Below, in pieces: positions 1 to 12,189 of a stretch of 64,000 bases of DNA. The stretch is from assembly GCF_964355755.1 (NCBI RefSeq), contig NC_092672.1:12582501-12646500 (forward strand), given 5' to 3'. The stretch is from Antedon mediterranea. Lineage: Eukaryota; Echinodermata; Crinoidea; Comatulida; Antedonidae. A program made the translations under genes and the position numbers. The notes beneath the pieces are model-generated. The model was not told where the DNA came from and ran no database searches. It saw only the letters and a list, made by a program, of their open reading frames with translations. Each line of letters opens with the position of its first letter. Positions within the stretch are counted from its first letter, which is position 1.

Positions 1-144
1 CTCCTACAACTTTATGGCATACCTCATAAATGTGATACTTTAATTAATTTTTCACTCTTCTTCTTATCACTGATTATGTCTCTGTTGAAGAATTTAACAG
101 CATAGAATATGCGTAGGTTTACGTACGTTTCAATTAGCAATGTT

Positions 145-393
145 TCAATTGCTGGTGAACAAACATTCAACTTCATAAAATGTGTTAGGAACTAGCTGCT
201 TTGGGTCTTCCAGTTTTCGATTGGTTTCTCGCATCGCACTGTTACAGATATCGCAATTGTGCTTTACACTTGCTTTCTTGACGACGTAACCGGCTACATA
301 TACTAAAGTATTTAGCTGAGTCATCTCAAAGTCTTCTAAGCAGCAGTCGTCGTCAGTGGTGGCATCGTTGTCTTCTTGATCGGCAACATGATG
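145..393 (-). pseudogene. DNA-transposase C-terminal fragment, P-element/THAP9-like
   Basis: On the minus strand an open stretch reads LEDFEMTQLNTLVYVAGYVV followed by KK..K...CDICNSAM and ends at TGA (147-145). The tract 'YVAGYVxxK...C..C' is characteristic of P-element/THAP9-type and related transposases. Upstream the frame is broken by stops. It is a remnant; the superfamily is my best guess. Confidence 0.45.
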
Positions 394-1039
394 CGATTAT
401 GAGGTAATTTCCCGGTTGATCGTAATCAAAACGGTACTGGATTTGGTCTACTAGCGTTCCTGCTCCCAACCAGTACATCCATTCATAGAAGTCTTAATGA
501 AGTAAGCCTACCTGGTGGTGGCCATAGAACGGTCCCGAGATAACGACTATACTTCGGCTTTAGTCGATAGAAGATTGAATAAATTGTTAGAGATAGAGTA
601 TACGATATTATGATTATGTGTAGATATGTGATTTGTTCTTTTTATTCAAATGATGTTATGTATTTAATAAATTTGTTATATCAATTAATTAAATTAGCGA
701 AGATTGCATATTATGCGATGAATATTATTTAATAAATGTTTGATATATTATTATTATTATATTAATAAAAAAAAAACAAGGTCTAACCTAAACAACCTAA
801 AACCACTAACTAACTAACGGTTGAATTTTATAAGATTCAATTAAAAATTGTTTGTTAGGGCTACTCAACGGATAAGTAATATACTGTAATGTATGTAACG
901 GCTAGTTAATTAATTAAACGAAATAAAATAACCATGAGACAGAAAGCAAATATTAACCATGAGACAGAAAGCATGAAATAATCAAGATCACAATTTGTTT
1001 ATACTGTATTAAGTATTATTATTATTATTATTTGTATAA

Positions 1040-1175
1040 TATAAAAAGAGGGACTAGGCCTCCTACAGCGACATGCCAATTGGGCTTCTTGTAGTCGTTC
1101 GACCAAATTTTTACTTATATGCCAACAATTGTAATGATATATATTTGGTCAATAAATGTTTCTTGAATTGAAAGT
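1040..1175 (+). mobile_element. LINE 3' end fragment
   Basis: The segment 'ggactaggcctcctacagcg' ... 'tcaataaatgtttcttgaat' has the look of a non-LTR retrotransposon 3' UTR ending in a TTGAA-type tail. No coding sequence is left. Confidence 0.4.
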
Positions 1176-1274
1176 AGTAAAAATTGTTTGTTAAGGGTAC
1201 TAAATGTTAAAAGATAAGTAATATATAACCAGGGAACAGTGAAATTAGTGTAATTTCACTGTTATATTCATTCA

Positions 1275-1975
1275 TTATATCTCAGATGCTAGTGAAGTAC
1301 GGTAGTATCTACTATTAGCTAACCCCAAAGTTACCCCAGCTAAAAAAAACAAGGTATCAAGTGTATGTAGCTAACCGGGTACAACAAATCAACGATGCAA
1401 CTTCCATAGAAAACATCTTCTAATCCGAGTGATATAGTCAGTAGAGCCGTGCGTGCTAACAGTAAGCAATTGAGTTCAGATACCGGATGGGTGAGTTGTT
1501 CTACACTTCTTCACCAGGTAGTTCTTACCGTACCAAACAAAGGCGGTTGGCCGAAATCGATGAGGAATCGCGTATAAGGTTGTTGCTTCAGAACTAAAAT
1601 ATATTCGCTCATTCCACACTAATGTTGACAAAGTTGTTTCAGAATGGTTTTATAACAGACAGATAAAATGAACTATAAATCACATTAAATGTATTGAATG
1701 TTCATTCCTCTTAAAAGAGCCAACACGTAGTAAGGCATATTTTTTAGATATGCCTATCAATGGATGGTAAACTTAACAGTGATATAAGACAACAAAACAG
1801 ATGCAATAATTTAATATGAACAGATTTGTGTAAATATTGCAAGGAGCAATGTAACGGCACTATGTGTAACTGAGTTAAGGATTATGTAAATGTTGTTGAA
1901 GATATGCTCATCGGGAATAATTTGCATAAAATACCATGTTAGCCTACGTATATTAGAAATCTCACTCGATAGTGT
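1275..1975. repeat. Segmental duplicate block (copies at 5737-6430 and 39032-40270)
   Basis: From 'ttatatctcagatgctag' through 'gtgcgtgctaacagtaagca' to 'ctcactcgatagtgtag', this block recurs almost unchanged at 5737-6430 and 39032-40270. The third copy carries an insertion at about 39650-40050. It is intronic to the ROCO genes and part of the tandem duplication of their 5' halves. Confidence 0.8.
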
Positions 1976-2200
1976 AGGGTAGTCAGTTGAGACGATGCTA
2001 TCGTCAGCTGCACGATTTTTAATATATTTTAAATTGTATTTTTGCTTTGATAATAACTATATATTGTTTCCCAATGAAAACACATTTAAACGAATCTACG
2101 GTTTGCTTATAACGGGAGATAATGTAAATTAACTTGTAGTGTTAACTAATACGAATGATTACGTTAATGATTTTTAAATCATTGTATAAGAGTAATTTAC

Positions 2201-2305
2201 ATTGTTTGTTGCCGTGATTGATGCTCCATGAGCTATAAGACTGTTCACTATCTCTACATTACCACGGCCAAACTGAACGTGTTCATGTAGCGGTGTGTTT
2301 CCATC
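2201..2305 (-). CDS. Gene B exon: ankyrin repeat
   Basis: A 105-bp, phase 0-0 exon nearly identical to 37335-37439, with intact CAG acceptor and GTAAAT donor. It starts DGNTPLHEHVQFG. With 6704-6797 it is the only part of gene B inside the window. Later exons (Roc onward) would be left of position 1. Confidence 0.6.
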
Positions 2306-2410
2306 CTGGAAAGAAGAAAGTTAGTATTATTATATTTCATATTTATCCTTTTCTACATTAATTTTCTAATTCATTAAGAGTGAATGTAAATTATATAGAA
2401 ATACCTGGTA

Positions 2411-3736
2411 TCTATATATAAATTATGGTTAATTCTGACATAGGCGAGCACAATGCAAAAACTTCGGTACAAATCTCCGCCTTGGATACCTACCTTATCT
2501 ATCCGAGATGTACCGCGAAACGTAGATTTGATAACATTAGTGTGCACGCCGACGCTATTGTTCCATATTTATATCTTAGGAAGATATTATAAAGAGTTTT
2601 TTAACAACATTTATGATTTCAACATTGGATTTTCCTCTCAATTTCAATTCTTCCCGGTCAAAGTAATTTCCGGGTTTAAGATAAGTTCACCTTAGTTTCA
2701 AATATTTTCTCTCTTTTATACACAAGGGAGCAGTTAAAATAATAGATTTGACCCTAAAGGTGACTGGAAACAGGCACTTTCCATCAATCAAAACAGTGTC
2801 CCTTTGGAAGATGAAAAAAAAATTGGCCATTAATCATAGCCATTTCAGTTTTTTGTTTATTTTAAAACATACCACACGTGTGTGAAGGTACAGTAGTTAA
2901 ATAATAGGAAATATACGGCAAATTAATAAAGATCAAATTAAATATACGCCATAAAGAATCAGAATATATTGTGGGGAATAGTATTATAAAATTACATAGG
3001 GAGATTTGATAAGACATTTTTCGAGTGAAATCCCGATAGCTGAGTTTTATTGAGTAAGTTTGCAGGAATAACTGTAGGCTATCTTCCTGTGTCCCGTTAG
3101 GACCGAGATGTCTGCCCATGTTGCAAGCCGTAATGTCTTCTTTCTTGGGCCCACTCTGTCACGGCAGTTAGTTTCAAAAGATGATTAAATTAAATAATGT
3201 ATTAATAATTATTAGGATGGTATTCATTTGAATAAACGCCTCTCCAATAAAACATCACTTTGAATAATAACCCCTCCCCCCCCCCCCACAACCCAACTAT
3301 CTAATAAACGTCCATCCACATATTTATAATAACACAATTATACTATTTGTAGTAGAATTCACCGCACTGTTATCTGCAATTTACCAAGCATTTGTTATTC
3401 TTTTTTACCACTTTTCATATCTATGAGAGGATTTCATTTGATTATAAATGTTACCATATTATTAGAACTAAAAAATTTAACATATATCCCCCGAATAAGC
3501 ACCTCCCTCAAATGACCTCCGCCTCCCCAAAGGGCCCTACCAAACAATAAAAACTATACTTTAAAATGTTATTAATCATCTAAAACACTGTGAAACAAAG
3601 TAGTTTAGTTTTACGAATGTCAAGCATTTTCAATAATGGTAACCGACAGAAAATGTATAAGGAGAACATTATCATTCCGAGAACCATCGTCTACACTTCC
3701 TAGAGGGGGAGCGAGCGAAGCGAGCTCACCCTCTAG
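2411..3736 (+). mobile_element. Helitron H4, non-autonomous, 1326 bp
   Basis: It starts TCTATATATAAATTATGG after an A and ends in a GC-rich hairpin (3699-3733, arms around gagcgaagcgag) followed by CTAG and then T. The flanks 'atacctggta' and 'ttaagaaaataatgac' are continuous in the paralogous empty site at 37541-37565. That proves the borders and shows insertion between A and T with no target duplication. No helicase is encoded. Confidence 0.85.
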
Positions 3737-4629
3737 TTAAGAAAATAATGACTAACTGATTTCAATTAAGACATTCAGAGGATTTAGCAATGAACATCAT
3801 TTTGAAAGTATTGATGTTAGCGTCTTGTTTAATCTAAAATTCGACAGCTGTATACATGATATTTAAATATCGTAAATTATATGGTGATGGTTAATAACTA
3901 TAAATAATATAATTTATTAAATTATTAAACATATTCCTACGCCTAGACATTTCGTTTAGATTCAATTAAACTTTCATGAATACTGAATTTGTAGATCTGT
4001 ATGTATTTACCAAACCGCCTTCAAAACATAATTGCAAATTCCAACAATACACTCTACGGTGAATTCAATAAATATTTTGTTATATTATTAATCTACTATC
4101 CATCCCACCTTCATCCTACAATAAAAAAAAATATTACGTAATTCATTTCTCCCATTTGCTATGAGGCTTTTGAATGCAAGCTATGTGTATGTATCGTGTT
4201 ATATGACATTTGCCTTTTTGTTATATTTGTTGCATTTGTATTTTATCCTATAGGTGACGTACTGTCTGTAGTTTACCATTTTTTTCTACTACGAATAATA
4301 ACGTTAATGATTTAAATAATAGTAAATCTTTGTCAGCGCTACCAAACTGTATCAATAAAGTGTCGTACTGTCTGTATTTTACCAATTTTATCATATCTTT
4401 ACTATATTTATTTAATATGTGACAAGCAGGACAATTTGTTTTACATTTCTCAGAGCTTGTTGGTATTTCATCATAATTACATTTTTCACAAATTAAAATA
4501 TTGTGGTTTAGGGCCTACATAGTTATTATCAAACATTCTCATATACAGTACTTCATTGCCTCTTTGTACTGTATTTCACCTTTCCTAGCTGTGGATGCTT
4601 GCCAACGTCGCATAACATGCTCGTTTAAC

Positions 4630-4665
4630 CATGGATTAAAGAATAGATCTATTCTTTAATCCATG
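4630..4665. repeat. 36-bp perfect palindrome with 7-bp flanking repeats
   Basis: catggattaaagaatagatc and its complement form a perfect palindrome. GTTTAAC flanks it on both sides (4623-4629 and 4666-4672). The paralogue near 38020-38030 has a single GTTTAAC and no palindrome. Confidence 0.85.
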
Positions 4666-6703
4666 GTTTAACTAACAAATAAAGAAGTAGCAAAATCTGT
4701 TTCACCACATTTGGCCAGTGTCATAAAAAAACTTCTTGGAAGAGAGATGAGGATCTCAAAATCACAATAAATGCGTAAAAATTGAATCAAACAACAATAA
4801 CAAACTACTATTTATCAACTGTGAGATTTAACAACAACAATGTATCTCGTCTCTTTCCCTCAAGCTTGCCGTTAAATAATTATAGAGGGGGTAGTTTCAA
4901 TAAACCAGACGGCAAACATACAATGTATAGAGTGCGTTTAAAAATATTTTCTGAGTTTAGTAATGAGATCAGTATTTGTAGTAGACATAAGGACAATATA
5001 TTTTAATTTAGATGGATTATTTGTGTTAGAGGAACTTAGTTCTACTATCTGAATAAACTAAAGCGAATTCATCTTCAATTGATTGTAGAGAGCATAATTT
5101 GCATAGTCTATCATTTCTATTAGGCCTAATACGATTCCATCTTCCTCTTTCTAGTTATAATATTCCTAGTCTAAGTTTAGTCACAATGTGTCTATGTTTG
5201 TAATTTTAATTAAGTATTCTTCCATTCAAACATAATTTATATTGAATGCGTGTGAAATATTGGAGCCTATAGAGAGTGTAACCTATTATCTCATAGAATG
5301 TGTAGTTCAATAAGCCTCGCCTTTGTTTACATTTTTAAATAAAAAATATTGTTGACCTGTTGAGCATGCCATGTTGCCAAATCCATTTATACATAATAAG
5401 TTTTACATCATTCACCCAAATCGCTCATTTTGTTGCGCTTTTCTATGTTGAAAATCATAACATTGTTTAATGATTTTTTCATAATCTATTTGGCGCACTC
5501 TCAGCCACTAACGAATTAAATTAATGATACTTGGAGTTTGGATAGGGAATTCTCGATATTTTCCTCTCACTGCATCACTTGGTGCAGAATTTTCTATTCA
5601 TAAAAGATATTTTTATTCTAAAATCAAAATATAATCCAAGTGGTATGAAGACATTGTTCATCTGCTGGAAAAATACAAGTTAGTGGATGCTACAATCCAT
5701 AAGGGTTCGGAGAAGTCAAGCCGAGGCAGAAATTCATTATATCTCAGATGCTAGTTAAGTAGTATGTGGTCAATGCACGTATTTAAGATTGATAAATCAT
5801 GATAATAGTGTATTCCTTCTATTTAAAAAAACAACGATGCAACTTCCATAGAAAACATCTTCTAATCCGAGTGATATAGTCAGTAGAGCCGTGCGTGCTA
5901 ACAGTAAGCAATTGATTTCAGATACCGGATGGGTGAGTAGTTCTACATTTCTTCACCAGGTTAACAAACAAAGGCGGTTTGCCGAAATCGATGACGAATC
6001 GCGTAAAGTTGTTGCTTCATAACTAAAATATATTCGCTTATTTCACACTAATGACAAAGTTGTTTCAGAATGGTTTTATAACAGACAGATAAAAATGAAC
6101 TCTAAATCACATTAAATGTATTGAATGTTCATTCCCCTTAAAGGAGCCAACAAGTAGTAAGGCATAATTTTTATATATGCCTATCAATGGTAAACTTAAC
6201 AGTGATATAAGATAACAAAAGACACACAATAATTTAATATGAAAAGATTGGTGTAAATATTGCAAGAAGCCATGTAACGGCAGTATGTGTAACGGAGTTA
6301 ATGATTATGTAATTTTCGTTGAAGGTATGCTCATCGGGAATAATTTGCATAAAATATGTTAGCCTACGTATATTAGAAATCTCACTAGCTAGTGTAGTTA
6401 GTTGAGACGATGCTATCGTTAGATGCATTGCGATTTCTAAATGTTATGTCATACTATTATACAATAAATTATCTATTATTACACGCATTCTGTCTTTCTA
6501 TTACGTTTTATCTCAACTCAAAGAAGTGGCAAGTGAGGCCGCAGTTATAGTATAGAGTAGATTGTGTGTTTGTTATTGGTTCTTAGTAAATGTTGTCATT
6601 TAAACATTATTCAAAAGTTTTCTTGTTTTTCACCCTTGAGTTTACCGTAAACATGGTGATGATTTATATCATATTCACATTCAAATAAATATAGTTTCTA
6701 TAC

Positions 6704-6797
6704 CTCATTTACGGAGTTCAGAAGATGTGGATATGTTTTACATATTTCTTCAATTTCTTCCAAATCTCCATATCTTACAGCTCTTAGCAATATGTTT
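6704..6797 (-). CDS. Gene B exon: ankyrin-cap exon, paralogue of 40570-40663
   Basis: A 94-bp exon with the same acceptor, donor and phase as the gene A cap exon. It encodes AVRYGDLEEIEEICKTYPHL, close to the gene A version but with several replacements. Because the frame and splice sites are intact, it may belong to a second ROCO gene running left out of the window, or to a broken copy. Confidence 0.55.
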
Positions 6798-6947
6798 CTG
6801 GAAAAAAAAGAAGATAAAAATGCATCATGGCAAGAATACTCGGTCGATGATGTTAATATGTTTAGTATAGTATGTAGGCATATTAAAAAATTACAAGATT
6901 TGATATTTATTCGAGTAGGCCGACCAGATAAACGGCTCTGCTCTATA

Positions 6948-7145
6948 TCTATATATACATTTATCTAAGGGCAACATTCGGTAAATCGCGCGTTTCTTCT
7001 AGAATGTTTACTCGATGTTATATAAAGTTGGTTTGTACTTTCGGTATTGACTTTAACCACCTGATGTGACCCTGTTTACTAATTAAATTGAGTTAGATAA
7101 TTAGTTATTGACAATTAAACCGAATTTAGGTTCAACAATATTTCT
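6948..7145 (+). mobile_element. Helitron 5'-end fragment (H6)
   Basis: TCTATATATACAT follows an A and continues into 'cgatgttatataaagttggt', matching the first 200 bp of H1-H3. No 3' hairpin follows before a GGTC-rich element starts. A duplicate copy is at 13041. Confidence 0.65.
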
Positions 7146-7152
7146 CCAAATA

Positions 7153-7226
7153 GGGTCGGTTGGTCGGTTGGTCGGTAAACACTAACTTGAGCACGCGACT
7201 GCAACCATGTATATGACCTTGTTAAC
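7153..7226 (+). repeat. GGTC-rich element, partial
   Basis: (GGTCGGTT)n followed by 'aaacactaacttgagcacgc' and the terminal 'catgtatatgaccttgtt'. The left end is missing compared with 9254 and 51096. Confidence 0.6.
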
Positions 7227-8778
7227 TTTATTACTGCATTACAGAAGGTGAATAAAATAAAACATTATGTCAGTGCCATGCCACTATTCCAATTGATAAT
7301 ATGCAAATTCAACATTGTAATTGGGGACCTACCACTCCAAATGCATCAAATATACCAGGACATGTATTCGGTTAGCGATACCATCGGGGATACCATACTA
7401 AACACAATGTTGTGAAAGTTTCTCTTTCGGAATTAATTTAAAGGGTGCGAATCTTATTTTACAACATACATCACCGTATCTGTATGTATTCGCTCCTTCT
7501 GGACAACAGGTATAATGTCCCTTTGCCTCCAGTATTCGAGAACCATTTATTTATACAGTATGGGCACGTAGTATGTTATTTGAGAAATTAAATAATACCT
7601 TATTTAACGTTTGTCGCAGTGGAGGTTTTTTACTTTTATGAGCTGAGAGTTTGCGTCAGATATCTTTGGCAGGGTTTATCTACCTTCTTAAAAATTAGGT
7701 ATTAAACAATACAGTCAGTATTCTTGTGATTATCATTATTTTGTGGGTGATTCAGGATGATATTAAAGATTAATGATAATGTATATTACTCACAATTTAT
7801 TCCAAAAGCTGGTATCCTTTAAAGCATTTAGTTGTTCAGTAGTTGCGTTGTTGAACTGCATCAGAATATATTTTTAAACAAACATTGTTTGTGACTAGAT
7901 GGGTGCAAAGTATAGTATTAAATCACTGTTAACAAACACAGACATGTCATTTTGACCTCTTGAATAAATAAAATAGATAGCAAATATCTACAAACATTAT
8001 AAGGGTTGATGCATAATCAGGGTCAAATAATTTGATAGACGTGGATCAAAAAGAGTGTTATCATGACTGTGTTCACAAAGACTATCCATTCTGAATTAAA
8101 GACGGTTTGTTGTGTTGCCGAAATCATTTTCTTATAAATTAATGTCTAGTATTCATAAAATAGGATTAACTGTGTAAGTATTATTGATAAATTTAGTAGA
8201 CCAAGTCAAGCCAAAGAAGTTTCACTCACAGCAAATTATACAAACAATAAATAAAAACACACAACAGAACAAACATAAACAACAGCATCAGCTTTTAAGC
8301 TAACCATGATAAAATACTTGTGGTTCCATTCTTAAATAAAAATAAAATAACTTCGACCATCCTCAAAATAATAGACATTAGGAATGTTTTAGTGATTGTA
8401 AACATTATACTAGCAGTATTTAAGATTATAGTACACTTTAGCAGCAGTACCCGTCTTCGGTGGGGGGTATATCTTATCAGCACACAGTTCAACCTAGAAA
8501 ATGATTGACAGAAGTTATCTATTGGAATATGGAATATTATTTTTGAAGACATCTTAAAGAAATTTTAATTTAAAGTTTTAATGATGAATGTCGTAAGTAA
8601 CCAGCCTAATATTAAGTATTAACTAATACTTAAGTATTAACTATAATAGTAATACCAATTAAATATATATATATATTTTGCCGTGAGAAAAGTTTTAAAA
8701 TACATTTAAAAAGAAACAACGTACTATACATTACATTATTTGAAATTTCTTACTAGTGGTACGGTGTTTTTTTTTATA

Positions 8779-8976
8779 TCACTGTGTGCTGCAAGATATA
8801 CAATGTTTGTTGTTTTGTTGTCTTGGCATAGTATATACTGATATAATGATTTTGATGATCCAATTCTGGAACAACCAACATACAATTGACCATGTTAAAA
8901 ACATGGCGATGTTAAATCCAGTCCTGCTACGGTGAGAGATTGTCTCTGAGATTTGCTGATCGTCATACTGAAGCAC
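8779..8976 (-). pseudogene. Helitron helicase C-terminal remnant, decayed copy
   Basis: This is the duplicate of 14328-14534. The corresponding motif VI region is out of frame here (LTWSIVCWLFQNWI in the open frame), so the copy is decayed. Confidence 0.55.
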
Positions 8977-9253
8977 AGGCGGACTGGAAATTGTAGACGC
9001 CGAAACTCAAACGGAAGATATATTGGTATAATTGGGATTTTGTGGAAATCTCGGTAAAGGTAACATTTAATTTCATAACTGTAAGTAATTACAGTAATTG
9101 TAGTTGCGGTGGTTGGAGAAATTTGTTAAATACAGAAACAACAAAAGAAATATAAAACACTTTTTATACACCGAGTTTATTTGGTTACATTCTCGTTTAC
9201 TGCAATTGTTTACAGCATTTGTTTTACTACATTCTCGTTTATTTCCACTTTTT

Positions 9254-9368
9254 AGTCGCGTGCAACGGGACTCTACAACTCACTATGTCGGTCCTTTGGT
9301 CAGTTGGTCGGTCGGTCGGTTGGTCGGTCGGTCGGTCAACACTAACTTGTATATGGCCTTGTCTTGAT
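9254..9368 (+). repeat. GGTC-rich element, near-complete
   Basis: It starts AGTCGCGTGCAACGGGACTC, contains an (GGTC)n tract and ends 'aacttgtatatggccttg'. The distal GCACGCGACT end is deleted. The family has AGTCGCGTGC / GCACGCGACT inverted ends. Confidence 0.6.
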
Positions 9369-9928
9369 ATCAGTTTCATCTATCTAAGTCAATTTTTGCA
9401 GAGTATATTCCTTATGGCCAGGACTCGATGTGGTTATGTTTTTTACGGTGCGCAATAAAAAATTACGTGGTTCTACGCACGATTTAACGAAATCACGTTT
9501 GTAATGATATCTTCACAAGCATGAATCACAAGTAAATAAAATTTGGTACTCATAAATATCAGGTCAAATTTCATCATATGGCAATACAATTACGTGCATA
9601 GCGCATATAACGCATGCGTACGCGCGCTTTAAATGTTCAAAATTGTCAAATTTATTTTACGTTTCAGGCATTGTTAAGCGTTTACAAATTTCAATGAGTG
9701 CGCATATTTTTGCACGCGCACTGTACGTTAAACGTTAATACGCACTCTTTTCGCCCGATTTCTGTTTTACAACCTTTCTGTAATAATGTTAATAATATTT
9801 GATTCACTTTCCAACTTGAAATTACGTTGTACGAGCACGTCAAAAGTGACCGGCTACGCACGTGTAAATTTAAAAAAATATAAATGTTTTTAAACATGTT
9901 CAACATTTTTAAACATGTTCAGCAATTT

Positions 9929-9993
9929 CGGTCGGTTGGTCGGTCGGTAAACACTAACTTGAGCACGCAACTGCAGCCATGTATATGGCCTTG
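9929..9993 (+). repeat. GGTC-rich element, 3' part
   Basis: (GGTCGGTT)n, then 'aaacactaacttgagcacgc' and 'cagccatgtatatggccttg'. The left end is absent. Confidence 0.55.
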
Positions 9994-10528
9994 TTTTTAG
10001 GCGAGTTAGTTTTTAATGAATCTAAATCGTCATCAATAAGGACAGCCAAAGCTGCCTCTGGCTATAATGAAACGTAATATAGGATTAATATGTAATTTTA
10101 ACTCTTCCCTGGATTAATATAACGACTACCTTACACTAATACGCTGGAAATGATTGGGGTAAACACAATAGTTAACTGTAGGAATACTTACAGTGAATAA
10201 ACAAGTAAAACACTGGAATTTAGCAAAAACGTTGTACGGTGTGATAACGACTACATACGAATAATTCATATACCCATTTGGTCCTTCGTCTGTATTCATT
10301 CAGATGCAGATCCAGAATTTGAATAAACAGACCGTGTAGGAATACCTACAGTGAATACTATTCACGTAGGCCAATAATATTATACGACTCACTTCTCGAC
10401 GGTAATAGTAAATGTTGCCGTTCACTGTTACTGCTTGTATAGTCTTGAATGCAACCCTCTGGAAATTCCACACTTGATAGCCTTTTGATTCAAAGGTAAT
10501 TTTTTAAATATTTAATTCATAATTTAAG

Positions 10529-10984
10529 TTATTTGGAAATTTTCAAAAGAAAATTCTTTCAAGCCACAGTTGAATCGGTGCTGCTGTATGGATCCTCTAC
10601 CTGGACACTAACGAAAGCTTTAGAAGCGAAACTTGATGGTATATACACTCGTATGCTAAGAGCAATTTTGGACATATCTTGGAGAGATCATCCAACCAAA
10701 CCACAGTTTATGGAAATATGCCTCCAATCTCCTCCACAATCAGACAACGGCGTCTCCGCTTTGCTGGACATTGTTGGAGATCGAAAAGAGAACTTGTTAG
10801 CCGTAGATTCTGTGGAATCCAAGACATGGTCGTCAGAAGGTTGGACGTCCCCATAAAACCTACATAGATCAACTATGCGAGGACACAGAGTGCAATCCGG
10901 ATGAACTGCCTGCTGCCATGGAAGACCAGAAAGGGTGGCGTATCCGAGTCATACAAGCCCGAGCAAGCTCGACATGATGATGAT
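10529..10984 (+). mobile_element. 5'-truncated LINE with reverse-transcriptase C-terminus, TSD tttaag
   Basis: Frame 1 reads FFQATVESVLLYGSSTWTLT and onward. After a frameshift near 10690-10740, RRRLRFAGHCWRSKRELVS and then CNPDELPAAMEDQKGWRIRV follow. This is the conserved thumb and C-terminal region of a non-LTR retrotransposon polymerase. The 3' end is a (gat)n tail. The 6-bp repeat tttaag flanks it (10523-10528, 10985-10990). The empty site is at about 15515-15530. Confidence 0.8.
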
Positions 10985-11464
10985 TTTAAGTCATAATTCA
11001 GTAACTATTTGGTTTACGAATGTTTTATATAACCCATAACCATCTTCGTTGCAAGATTGATGTCGGTTGCAGAATTCACACCGATTGGATGGTGTACCGC
11101 GGCGTGCATAGAGGACAAACTTTTTGAGTTTGCATTTTATATAGATTATGATTGCATAGATTATGCAAATTATTTTCATAATTAGTTTTATTTAAAAGTC
11201 TATTTCCCGTTTTTTGGCCCTGTGTTTTTTCTCTGCGACATTGAGGTTGGTCACCTCTCGCTTTTTTCCCTGGGTCTGAATGATTCATCGTATATTAATT
11301 ATTATCATATGTTGTGTCCACCGTCGTCTCTCGTTATTGTATCTGTGGTGTTTCTTATCCAAATAGATTCTCTTACTTTTTAAACCATGACGTTTTATGT
11401 TTCAACTCTCCAATACACAAGACATATCTTCCGATAGAGGGCGGCAGATAGAGAGATTAGAAAG

Positions 11465-12189
11465 ATCATAGAATGGAGCACATGTTGTCAACAAATGTGG
11501 TCTAAACAAAATTGCACAGTTCAATTATACATTTTAATTTATAACAAAAATCTAACAAATTCCAATAAATGTATAAAATGTAATGAAGGTGTCGAAATTG
11601 TAAATTATGTTAAAAAATACTAGTCTAACCCTAATAAATTGTTGCTTAAAGACACCGACTATAAATTATTTTAGGCTTTACGGGTATATATATAGCGTCT
11701 TTAAGCACACTAATAGTCGTCGGTGGCTTGTCATGAAATAATGTTTATTTAAATTCTAGTAAAACCAATATTATGTATAATACAAAGAAATAATTGCTTT
11801 CAAATTAAATTATAATTGTATTATACATTAACACAAAAATATAATGTGTATACAAATATAAAAAGAAAATGATTATGATTGTTTAAGAATAAATGTCAAA
11901 AGAAATTTTTTCTGCACATTAGTTATAACAAAATTAATAATAATAATAATATTATTATTGATAGTACGGTTATAATTATATAATTATGAATTATCAATTT
12001 AAATGAATACCGTGTTCAAACTAACAATAAAACAAAAAACAAGCAACACATGTAATAAGTAAAATAATTTATAATAAATTGGAGAAATGTATTAAAGCAT
12101 TCAAAATATTTAGTTTCCCAATAGGACGAACAGAACATATGATAAACTACGCGAATAATAATATATTATGCAATTATGATAGTTATTAC
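11465..12189. other. AT-rich non-coding stretch
   Basis: No frame, RNA or recognisable element was seen. It includes a small (ataat)n palindromic patch at about 11935-11960. Confidence 0.5.

Larger units (their letters stand above)
3737..6797. repeat. Segmental duplicate of 37554-40663 (5' half of ROCO gene)
   Basis: Collinear, high-similarity sequence from 'ttaagaaaataatgactaac' to the cap exon. It contains no ankyrin exon in between. Differences include a 36-bp palindromic insertion at 4630-4665 and a 400-bp insertion in the other copy. The remaining stretch 3737-6700 is otherwise intronic. Confidence 0.8.
6868..11460. repeat. 5'-flank duplicate (other copy 12960-15960)
   Basis: The two stretches share, in the same order, a Helitron 5' end, a GGTC-rich element, a Helitron helicase remnant, and the blocks 'gattaatataacgactacct' and 'gaattcacaccgat(t/c)gga'. 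The 6868 copy has extra insertions, including the LINE at 10529-10984. Confidence 0.75.
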
